Source: G020348385 sp964410125
Lineage (GTDB): Bacteria; Acidobacteriota; Aminicenantia; Aminicenantales; Aminicenantaceae
Assembly (NCBI GenBank): GCA_964410125.1
Contig: CAYPGQ010000123.1
Span: 1-12,495 of the forward strand
DNA length: 12,495 bases
Direction: 5' to 3'
Numbering within the stretch: the stretch's first letter is position 1; each line of letters opens with the position of its first letter. Below the pieces are notes generated by a model, which worked only from the letters and a program-made list of their open reading frames with translations, had not been told where the DNA came from and searched no databases. A program made the translations under genes and the position numbers. Shown piece after piece: positions 1 to 6,527 of the stretch.

Positions 1-42
1 GAAGATGTCTCTTCTAAACAATTGAAACTATTTGAGTTATAA
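1..42 (+). CDS. Possible C-terminal tail of an unidentified protein
   Basis: Frame 1 is open from the window edge and ends in TAA, giving the last 13 residues EDVSSKQLKLFEL. The other two plus frames stop within the first 24 bases. The stretch is far too short to identify a family, and an open frame of this length can occur by chance. It is listed only because a real gene may run in from the left. Nothing between this stop and the next gene (43-246) looks coding in its own right. Confidence 0.25.
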   Translation, partial: EDVSSKQLKLFEL

Positions 43-147
43 CCGGACACTAGTGATGGAGTTTATATAATTCACCCGATCGTGTTGGGTGGTTTAGCAT
101 TAATCCTGCTTGACATGGGAGTCCATTCACTCCTAAAGCATCTGATT

Positions 148-177
148 TTGACAGTATTTACCTATATTGCCTGCAAT
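148..177 (+). promoter_or_regulatory. Candidate sigma-70 promoter for the ankyrin lipoprotein gene
   Basis: A perfect TTGACA (148-153) is followed after 18 nt by TGCAAT (172-177), a four-of-six match to the -10 consensus. Transcription would start near 184, leaving a leader of about 60 nt before the ATG at 247. A second TTGACA at 110-115 has a poorer -10 partner. The call rests on the exact -35 box and the position alone. Confidence 0.35.
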
Positions 178-233
178 TTGATAGTTTCTTTTTATAGAAA
201 AGTCATTAAATCGAAAATTTTACTAAAACGAAT

Positions 234-238
234 GGAGG
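234..238 (+). promoter_or_regulatory. Ribosome binding site that fixes the ankyrin gene start
   Basis: GGAGG lies 8 nt before the ATG at 247. The upstream in-frame GTG at 82 has no comparable site, and using it would bury the signal peptide inside the protein. The site therefore decides the start at 247. Confidence 0.8.
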
Positions 239-246
239 AAAAATCA

Positions 247-774
247 ATGAAAACAGTAACAACAGCAATACTCGTCGTTTCACTTTTAATCGCAGCCGGT
301 TGCGCAAAGCAGGAGAATCCAACTCCTCGTGTAAGCCTTCACGCGGCAGCTCTTCAGGGAAGTATCGATGTAATTCGGCAGCATATCAAGGCCGGTTCGG
401 ACCTGAATGAAAAAGATGTATATGGGTCCACTCCCCTGATTATTGCCATAACATTTGACAAGACTGAAGTGGCCAGGGCGTTGATTGATGCCGGGGCTGA
501 TATGACAATCACAAACAACGATGGATCGACTCCGCTTCACATTGCCGCTTTCTTTTGCCGCACCGAGATCGTCGAGGCCATGCTGGACAACGGCACTGAC
601 AAAAATTTAAGGAATAACGCCGGGCGCACTGCGTTGGAATCCGTTGCAGCTCCTTTCGAAGATGTCAAAGGCATCTACGACAGCATCGGAAAGGCCCTTA
701 AGCCGCTAGGATTGGAATTTGACTACGAGCGGATTAAAACGACTCGTCCCAAGATTGCGGAGATGCTGCGCTAG
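247..774 (+). CDS. Ankyrin-repeat lipoprotein, 175 aa
   Basis: A small exported protein made almost entirely of ankyrin repeats, which are protein-protein interaction modules; its partner is unknown. Residues 1-19 (MKTVTTAILVVSLLIAAGC) form a type II signal peptide: a short basic N-terminus, a hydrophobic core and a lipobox ending in Cys19, so the mature protein should be lipid-anchored in the envelope. Three ankyrin repeats follow from about residue 30 to 130, with the usual signatures, for example GSTPLIIAI, VARALIDAGAD, GSTPLHIAA and GRTALESVA. The start is the ATG at 247, because GGAGG lies 8 nt upstream and the signal peptide begins there; the frame stays open back to a GTG at 82, which would add 55 unlikely residues. 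It is convergent with the large operon to its right and visibly richer in GC. A half attC-like site follows it in cassette orientation, hinting that it arrived as a mobile cassette. Confidence 0.85.
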   Translation: MKTVTTAILVVSLLIAAGCAKQENPTPRVSLHAAALQGSIDVIRQHIKAGSDLNEKDVYGSTPLIIAITFDKTEVARALIDAGADMTITNNDGSTPLHIAAFFCRTEIVEAMLDNGTDKNLRNNAGRTALESVAAPFEDVKGIYDSIGKALKPLGLEFDYERIKTTRPKIAEMLR

Positions 775-776
775 AC

Positions 777-797
777 GTAACTTCATAATGAGGTTAC
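777..797. other. Short hairpin in the convergent intergenic region
   Basis: The 21 nt starting GTAACTTCA and ending TGAGGTTAC can fold into a 9-bp stem (one G-T pair) with a 3-nt loop, just after the ankyrin stop codon. No U-run follows on either strand, so a classical intrinsic terminator is not supported. It may still mark the 3' end of one or both convergent transcripts. Confidence 0.35.
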
Positions 798-806
798 ATG
801 AATCCC

Positions 807-840
807 GCCTAACAAGTCGCTGAACCGGAGCGGCGGTTGA
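807..840 (+). other. Truncated integron attC-like half-site
   Basis: GCCTAAC (807-813) fits the R'' core RYYYAAC of integron attC sites. It is followed by AAGTCGCTGAACCGG, which resembles the L'' arm of known attC sites, and then by an inner inverted repeat AACCG/CGGTT (823-827 and 834-838). The matching right half ending in a GTTRRRY core, expected within roughly 60-130 nt, is not visible; the AT-rich kinase gene begins instead. The site lies directly after the ankyrin gene on the same strand, which is where a cassette would carry its attC. No integrase gene is in the window. Confidence 0.45.
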
Positions 841-849
841 CCGTAAATT

Positions 850-3360
850 TTAAGAAATCATTGATTTTGCTTTAACAATGTCTTGGCTGGAAATTAACTT
901 TTTCTTTTTAAGTCCTTTAATTAATGCATCCACAATTTTAGGATCAAACTGTTTACCTTTATACTTGAGAAGCTCTGATATTGCTACTGCTGCTTCCAGT
1001 GCTTTGCGGTAAGGCCTATCACTAGTCATTGCATGCCACGCATCTGCAACTCCAATAATTCTGGCAAATAAAGGAATTTCCTCACCTTTTAATCCTTTAG
1101 GATAGCCACTGCCGTCAAAACATTCTTGATGAGCCATAATTATTTTACTTACCTCTTTTAATGAATCAAAATGGGCCAACAAATCAGCACCTATTTCAGG
1201 ATGTTTCTTCATTATCTGCCATTCTTCTTCACTTAATGGTCCATTCTTTAATAAAATCCCGTCAGGAACACCCAACTTGCCAATATCATGCAGAAGCAAT
1301 GAATCCCTCAGTTTATGATCGATAGGTATATTGAGCTCTTCAGCTATCAAGGTTCCCAATTCAAGCACATCTCTTGAATGTCCAGCTGTTTCATGATCCC
1401 TTGTCTCCAAAGACTGAGCAAAACCCATTGTCAACTCTTCAATTCTTGTATCTAATGCCTCAGCTTCAGCAACAGCTTGCTGGAATTTTCTCATCGTGAT
1501 TAAATTTCTTATCCTGGCATCAAGTTCTCTAATATTGATCGGTTTAGACAAATAATCATCAGCACCTGTTTCTAAACCTTTAATTTTAGAATCAAGTCCT
1601 GGCATAGCAGTTATTAACATAACAGGTATATGCATTGTAGTCTGTTTAGCCTTAACATGTTTGATTAACTCATATCCATCCATTCTAGGCATCATTACAT
1701 CTGAAATAATAATATCAGGTATTATTTTCTGCACTTTGTCCCATCCCTCAAGCCCATCAGCAGCTGTTATTACTTTGTGCCCGAATTTCTTGAGCATTTT
1801 ACTGATAAAAATTCTTAGATCAGTATTATCTTCAACTAAGACCACTTGATTAACATCAGGCGGCATTTGTATTTCCGCTTTATCAATCTCTTCTTCAATA
1901 ACTGGCTTATCAATAAGACCTAAATCGCTAACAGCGATAAGTGCCAAGTCTTCCATTCTTCTGATTTTTTCACGCCGGTTGGTTCCCTTAAAAGCATCAT
2001 CGGCTTTCCGTCTATCTTGCTCAGTTCTTCTTTCAATCGTTGCATCTGTTAGAACATCCTGCAAGTTCATTGGAACCTCAACTTTAAAAGTTGTCCCTTT
2101 TCCTATCTCACTATCTGCAAAAACTTTACCCTTCATCAAATCAACAGATTCTTTAACAATGGTAAGTCCCAACCCGGTCCCTTCAAACTTTCGTGTAGTA
2201 GATCCGTCTACCTGTCTAAATCTTTTAAAAATATGTGGGAGGTGATCTGCAGGGATCCCAATCCCTGTATCTTCAACCTCTAAAATAACCATATCTTTTT
2301 CACATTTTAACCTTATAAAAACAGATCCAGCTTCTGTAAATTTTATGGCATTCCTGACTAAATTTGTAAGAATTCTTTCAAATTTGTTTTTATCTATAAA
2401 CACCAATGGAATCTCACCTTTTTTAATATATCTAAGCTTAATTCCTTTGCGTTCGGCAACTTCCTTAAAAATAGCAACCGTATCTTTTACAATCTCTGTA
2501 AGATCCAATTTCTCTAAAATAATCTTCATCTGTCCGGCATCAATCTTTGAAAAATCAAGCATTTGATTGATCATATCGAGCAAACGCAGTGAATTCCGAT
2601 AAGCTTGTTCAATAAGACTCAGTTGTTCTTTCGTCAAATCCCCTGCATCCCCTTGAGAAATAGTTTGAATCGGAGCGATTATCGAAGTTAATGGAGTCCG
2701 CACTTCATGTGAAACATTTTCAAAAAATTGAGATTTAAGCTCATCCAACTTCTTCAATTCTTCATTAGCTTTTTGAATATCATATCTAGATTTAAATTCA
2801 TTAAATTGATAATATTCTTTCATTCGAGCCCCAAAAACCGCAAACATGACCATACCTATCAAGAAAAAGTTATTGTTGAAAAAAATCGGCGTATCAACAA
2901 TGTTGCCCCTAATGAGTATCGGAATTATATAAGAACCATAAATCAATAAACTAATGACAATAGTCCATTTTAAGGGCAAGGCTAGGACAAGACACAAGAC
3001 AAAGACCACCATAACCAGTCCCGCATAATAGGGTGATTCATATCCTCCTGTCATATGAATCATCAGAGAAATTGTAAATCCAATATCCAGAGTTAGAAAT
3101 GCAGTTAATCCTAAGACATGTTTTTTCATGAATTCCGATTTTTTTATCCACAAAAACACGATTAAAAAAGGAATTGTAGAAATGATTCTTAATATCAGAA
3201 AGGTTTTCAGGAGATCTCCATAAAGAAAGTAGTCTAAAAAGCTAAAAAATGGGATGGCGATCATCGCCATTATACAAGTAGTGGTAATATTACTAATATT
3301 ATTCTTTAAGATTTCATCTTTGAAATATTCTGTAAGGATTTTTTTATGGTCTAATAGCAT
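850..3360 (-). CDS. Membrane hybrid histidine kinase-receiver-HD-GYP protein, 836 aa
   Basis: A single polypeptide that should sense a signal at the membrane, autophosphorylate, pass phosphate to its own receiver and control a c-di-GMP phosphodiesterase. About five or six hydrophobic helices fill residues 25-180, with almost no periplasmic domain, then a short coiled coil (185-210). HisKA has FFENVSHEVRTP with His218. The ATPase domain has Asn337 (N box), DTGIGIP (364-370) and GTGLGL (394-399). The receiver (about 503-625) has Glu510/Asp511, phospho-acceptor Asp554, Thr584 and Lys606. The HD-GYP domain (about 640-815) has His661, His691-Asp692, His720 and GSGYPKGL (750-757). Two usual HD-GYP residues differ: HHE is HQE (744-746) and ADxxDA is ADAWHA (772-777). 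It is the last gene of the operon, starting 7 nt after the radical SAM gene, with only a weak ribosome binding site. The layout resembles a fusion of RpfC and RpfG. The domain calls are firm; the signal is unknown. Confidence 0.93.
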   Translation of the reverse strand: MLLDHKKILTEYFKDEILKNNISNITTTCIMAMIAIPFFSFLDYFLYGDLLKTFLILRIISTIPFLIVFLWIKKSEFMKKHVLGLTAFLTLDIGFTISLMIHMTGGYESPYYAGLVMVVFVLCLVLALPLKWTIVISLLIYGSYIIPILIRGNIVDTPIFFNNNFFLIGMVMFAVFGARMKEYYQFNEFKSRYDIQKANEELKKLDELKSQFFENVSHEVRTPLTSIIAPIQTISQGDAGDLTKEQLSLIEQAYRNSLRLLDMINQMLDFSKIDAGQMKIILEKLDLTEIVKDTVAIFKEVAERKGIKLRYIKKGEIPLVFIDKNKFERILTNLVRNAIKFTEAGSVFIRLKCEKDMVILEVEDTGIGIPADHLPHIFKRFRQVDGSTTRKFEGTGLGLTIVKESVDLMKGKVFADSEIGKGTTFKVEVPMNLQDVLTDATIERRTEQDRRKADDAFKGTNRREKIRRMEDLALIAVSDLGLIDKPVIEEEIDKAEIQMPPDVNQVVLVEDNTDLRIFISKMLKKFGHKVITAADGLEGWDKVQKIIPDIIISDVMMPRMDGYELIKHVKAKQTTMHIPVMLITAMPGLDSKIKGLETGADDYLSKPINIRELDARIRNLITMRKFQQAVAEAEALDTRIEELTMGFAQSLETRDHETAGHSRDVLELGTLIAEELNIPIDHKLRDSLLLHDIGKLGVPDGILLKNGPLSEEEWQIMKKHPEIGADLLAHFDSLKEVSKIIMAHQECFDGSGYPKGLKGEEIPLFARIIGVADAWHAMTSDRPYRKALEAAVAISELLKYKGKQFDPKIVDALIKGLKKKKLISSQDIVKAKSMIS

Positions 3361-3367
3361 TCTATTT

Positions 3368-4657
3368 TTAGTTATTCTTAAATATATCTTTAAAATATCT
3401 TATATTATTTTCCAAATATTCTTTGTTATAAATTGACTTTAACGAACTGACTAATTGCCCTTGTAATTCCTTCTCTGACATTTTATTTGGCTTAAATGTA
3501 ACATCAAGACCCGTGTAGTAATTCCAATCTTTATCCAATATTCTATTTTGACCAGCTAGTTGTTCTCTTAATGCACATCCGGGATAAGGTGTTAACACAC
3601 TAATTTGAGGAGCATATATTTTTGATTCCTTTATAAAATTACAAGTGTTTTTAATCGATCCGACATCGTCAGAATCAAATCCTATCATAAATGCACCAAA
3701 AATACCTATGCCCATTGATTGTATTTTATGAATGTATTCTTCATAATATTTAACTTTTTTAGCTTTCCAATTGTTTTTATTTGTTTTTTTCAACTCATCT
3801 TCTGATAGGCTTTCAAAGCCGATAAACAATATTGAACAGCCACTTTTTTTTAACAATATCAATAACTCCATATCTTCCGCAACTGAAACATCTGTTTGGG
3901 CAAACCACCTGATATTTAAGGGGAGAATCTTTTCTAAAAGGGATTTAGAATAGTTTTTATTCACAAACATATTGTCGTCAGCAAAACTGATTCTTGGATT
4001 TATCCTAACTGATTTTATGAATTCAATTTCTTCCACAACCTGTTCAACAGATTTAACCCTAAATCTTTTGCCATAAATATTGGAAGCAACACAGAAATTA
4101 CAGTCATGAGGACAACCTCTAGTCGTCTGTATCCAAAACATCCTATAATTTAAATACTTTATCAAATCATATCTTGGGAGGGGAGCTTTTTTTAGATCAT
4201 ATAATTCCGTTTGTTTATAACTTTTTTTTAATTCACCAGCTTCAAAATCTCTCAGCAGCTTTGGCCATAGTTCCTCACATTCTCCCACCACGACAGAATC
4301 AGCATTCTTTGAAGCTTCATCGCTACATACGGTGGGATGTATACCACCTAAGACAGTTTTGATATTCTTGCGTTGAAATTTTTTTGAAATCTCATAGGCA
4401 CGTGTTGCTTGCTGTGTACAGCAAGTAATGGCCACTAAATCATAATTCTTATTAAAATCGACCTGATGCAAATTTTCATCGATGATTTCAACGTCGTATT
4501 CTTTTGGAGTCAATGCAGCCAGTATTAAAATTGAAAGCCCAAAGCCAGAATATGTATTTCTAATAAGATTTGGAGTTACAGATGTTCTCCAAAAATCATT
4601 AAACTCTTGGTCCATACAAATTTGCCATTTGGGGTTTATAAAACATATGCTAGGCAT
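3368..4657 (-). CDS. B12-binding-type radical SAM enzyme, 429 aa
   Basis: A radical SAM enzyme with an N-terminal Rossmann-like region of the cobalamin-binding class (class B methylases and relatives). Residues 1-140 carry the B12-type fold signature, including VEIIDENLHQVDF, YDLVAIT, VLGGIHPTV (102-110) and GECEELW. The DxHxxG motif of methionine synthase is absent, which is common in this class. The radical SAM core has GCPHDCNFC with Cys182, Cys186 and Cys189 for the 4Fe-4S cluster, then FADDNMF, FIGFES and GAFMIGFDSD, and a C-terminal extension (PYPGCALREQL onward). Known members methylate unactivated carbons or rearrange lipids and antibiotics; the substrate here cannot be read from sequence. 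Its position 10 nt after an acyl carrier protein gene suggests a carrier-bound acyl chain or the product derived from it. The start ATG at 4657 is preceded by a modest GGAT. Confidence 0.9.
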   Translation of the reverse strand: MPSICFINPKWQICMDQEFNDFWRTSVTPNLIRNTYSGFGLSILILAALTPKEYDVEIIDENLHQVDFNKNYDLVAITCCTQQATRAYEISKKFQRKNIKTVLGGIHPTVCSDEASKNADSVVVGECEELWPKLLRDFEAGELKKSYKQTELYDLKKAPLPRYDLIKYLNYRMFWIQTTRGCPHDCNFCVASNIYGKRFRVKSVEQVVEEIEFIKSVRINPRISFADDNMFVNKNYSKSLLEKILPLNIRWFAQTDVSVAEDMELLILLKKSGCSILFIGFESLSEDELKKTNKNNWKAKKVKYYEEYIHKIQSMGIGIFGAFMIGFDSDDVGSIKNTCNFIKESKIYAPQISVLTPYPGCALREQLAGQNRILDKDWNYYTGLDVTFKPNKMSEKELQGQLVSSLKSIYNKEYLENNIRYFKDIFKNN

Positions 4658-4667
4658 AATAATCCAG

Positions 4668-4931
4668 CTATTTAAGTTTTGATTTCACCAAATTAATGAA
4701 ATCTCCAACTCGGTTAATTTCAAAAAGCAATGATTCTTCAAGATGAATATTATAATATTTTTCAATTTTAGCAATTATTTCAATGCCCATCAAAGAATCG
4801 ATCCCAAGCTCATCTTGTATTAACACATTATCATTGATGCAGGAAGCATCGATACGTGTGATTTTTGCCAAAACTTCTATGATGCCCTGATGAATTTCTT
4901 CATCTTTAATATTTTCGCTGTCTTTTCCCAT
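4668..4931 (-). CDS. Acyl carrier protein, 87 aa
   Basis: A small acidic carrier protein with the phosphopantetheine attachment motif ELGIDSLMGIEI; Ser46 is the expected attachment residue. Length and helix pattern fit a stand-alone acyl carrier protein with a short acidic N-terminal extension (MGKDSENIKDEE). It is probably not the housekeeping fatty-acid carrier, because it sits between an AMP-ligase-like gene and a radical SAM gene with spacings of 11 and 10 nt, so it should be a dedicated carrier for this operon. The ATG at 4931 has a strong ribosome binding site, GAGGAGAA, about 6 nt upstream that overlaps the end of the preceding gene, consistent with translational coupling. It needs a phosphopantetheinyl transferase from elsewhere in the genome. 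Confidence 0.93.
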   Translation of the reverse strand: MGKDSENIKDEEIHQGIIEVLAKITRIDASCINDNVLIQDELGIDSLMGIEIIAKIEKYYNIHLEESLLFEINRVGDFINLVKSKLK

Positions 4932-4942
4932 TAGCTTCTCCT

Positions 4943-6420
4943 CTACTCCTGCTTTAATGTCGGGTCAATGTATGGAATCTTATATATTGCAATTTTATTT
5001 TTGAGAGTTTTTTTTAAATTGGTTTGATCTTTCTTATCATTCAATTTAATAATCTTTTCCAACTCTTCTAAATCAACCAAATTGCCATTCACTTTTCTTG
5101 TTCTTTTCTTTTCTTTTTCAAAGATCAAATGACCAGCTTCCATTCTGCCAATATCACCCGTTTTAAACCAATCTCCTTCAAAAGCCTCTTTTGTTACTTT
5201 TGAATTTCTATAATATCCTCTAAACATGTTATCAGTTTTTAATAAAATCTCTCCGGATTTATTTTTATCTTTTGAATTTATCTTGCATTCAATATTTTCG
5301 CAAAGAGGACCAACTGTACCTGCTCTGGCTTCTCCCCTTATATTAGTGCTGGCAGGCGTAAACTCCGTCAGTCCATATCCATGTAAAATATCGATATTAA
5401 AAGTTTTTTTTATTCGATAATAATTTTCATGAGAAAGCAAACTACCTCCGCAACCAAAAACTTTTACCGACAGCAATTTTCCTGCCAATTCTTTAAATTT
5501 TTCTAACAACAAATATATCTCTGGGATTGCTATTATGTGATTAATTTTAAATTCGTTTATGAGTTCAAAAAGCATTCTCGGATGCATCGTGTTCGCAATC
5601 ACTGAAGTTACTTCGTGAAGAATTGGAACAAATATACATCCTATCAATGTAAATATGTGAGACATAGGAAGGATTATCAGCATTTTTTCTTTTGGTTTTG
5701 CTTGCAGTCCCGCCTGCAGTACTTTTGCCCCATGAAAATATTGAACATGCGGCACCATTGCGCCTAAGGGATAGCCGTAGCCTCTGTAAGTATAGTTGAT
5801 CGANNNNNNNNNNNNNNNNNNNNNNNNNNNNNNNNNNNNNNNNNNNNNNNNNNNNNNNNNNNNNNNNNNNNNNNNNNNNNNNNNNNNNNNNNNNNNNNNN
5901 NNNGCGGCACCATTGCGCCTAAGGGATAGCCGTAGCCTCTGTAAGTATAGTTGATCGAAGCTATTTCATCAGATATTTTTGCTTGCTTTATTTTTTTTAT
6001 TGTTTTTTGGTGTAATTTTAGTTTTCCGTGTTCTCTTGTTATTACTATTTTTTGCGATAAATATGTTTTTATTATTTTTAAGTGGGAAGCTTCAGAAATT
6101 ACTGCTTGAGGCTGAGAATTCTTGAAGATTTCATCAAGTTCAATCTTCCTATATTCGAGTTTTAACGGTATCGGTTTTGCACCAATTTTCACAAGCCCTA
6201 AGAAACAACAAACAAAATCAACAGAGTTTTCTAAGAATATCGGAACTAGATAATTTTTTTTTATACCTGATTTTTCTAAAAAATTAGCTGTCTTAATTAT
6301 TTTTCGTTTAAATTCTTTAGCTTCAGTATGAACAGGTTCTTGTTTGGGAATCGATTCAATAAAAACCGGGTGTTCTCCCCATCCATCCAGTGATTTAAAG
6401 ATCTCTTCGATGATGTCCAT
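4943..6420 (-). CDS. AMP-ligase-like acyl-activating enzyme, 440 aa once the gap is collapsed
   Basis: A member of the adenylate-forming (AMP-binding) superfamily, expected to activate a carboxylic acid and pass it to the carrier encoded next. The scaffold gap splits it. Merging the two identical 55-nt ends removes 155 nt and gives one open frame of 441 codons, reading GAMVP straight into HVQYFHGAK. Motifs in merged numbering: LPMSHIFTLIG (about 199-209), HGYGLTEF (295-302), GDWFKTGDIG (364-373) and KRTRKVNGNLVDLEELE (387-403). Two features are odd. The usual Ser/Thr/Gly-rich P-loop with its Lys (YTSGTTGxPKG) is replaced by YTYRGYGYPLG (158-168). The C-terminal subdomain stops soon after YKIPYIDP and lacks the PKTxxGK catalytic lysine. 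The ATG at 6420 is fixed by an in-frame TAG three codons upstream. It may be a variant acyl-ACP ligase or an adenylation-deficient relative. It recalls the ligases of exosortase-A loci. Confidence 0.85.
5749..5803. repeat. Left copy of 55-nt contig-end overlap
   Basis: This 55-nt stretch, from GCGGCACCATTG to GTTGATCGA, is identical to 5904-5958 and directly abuts the run of N. It is read as the shared end of two contigs, not a biological repeat. Confidence 0.93.
5804..5903. other. Assembly gap of exactly 100 N
   Basis: The run of N is exactly 100 long, the usual placeholder for a gap of unknown size. Because the flanks overlap by 55 nt and join in frame, the true gap is probably zero. Confidence 0.97.
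5904..5958. repeat. Right copy of 55-nt contig-end overlap
   Basis: Identical to 5749-5803. Both copies encode the same residues of the ligase, from SINYTYRGYGYPLG to AMVP, on the minus strand, as expected if one sequence had been written twice. Confidence 0.93.
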
Positions 6421-6527
6421 TTCTCTCTACATTGTTGAAAAGCGATAACAAACCAATAAAAAACCAGAAATATCCAGAAGAAAAGTATAATCGGGATGTG
6501 TCGCAAAGTCTAGTGGACCTTTAACCT

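Noticed and set aside
84..90. GTTGGGT as the upstream core site of an integron cassette
   Set aside because: It fits GTTRRRY, but a 7-nt degenerate match is expected by chance and no L' arm or paired R'' is evident beside it.
82..246. N-terminal extension of the ankyrin gene from a GTG at 82
   Set aside because: The ATG at 247 has GGAGG at the right distance and begins a clean lipoprotein signal peptide; the extension would bury it and contains a likely promoter.
777..797. Intrinsic terminator between the convergent genes
   Set aside because: The stem is AT-rich and no U-run follows on either strand; kept only as a hairpin.
4943..5758. A separate 271-residue ligase gene starting at the ATG at 5758
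   Set aside because: That ATG is internal: the same MVP codons end the upstream piece, and collapsing the 55-nt overlap gives one continuous protein.
5749..5958. A biological direct repeat or small insertion around the N run
   Set aside because: Identical copies directly abut exactly 100 N and both encode the same enzyme motif, which is the signature of overlapping contig ends.
6421..6527. Internal promoter or terminator in the 107-nt gap between the fusion gene and the ligase
   Set aside because: No convincing promoter boxes, stable hairpin or U-run was seen; the gap looks like an ordinary leader within the operon.
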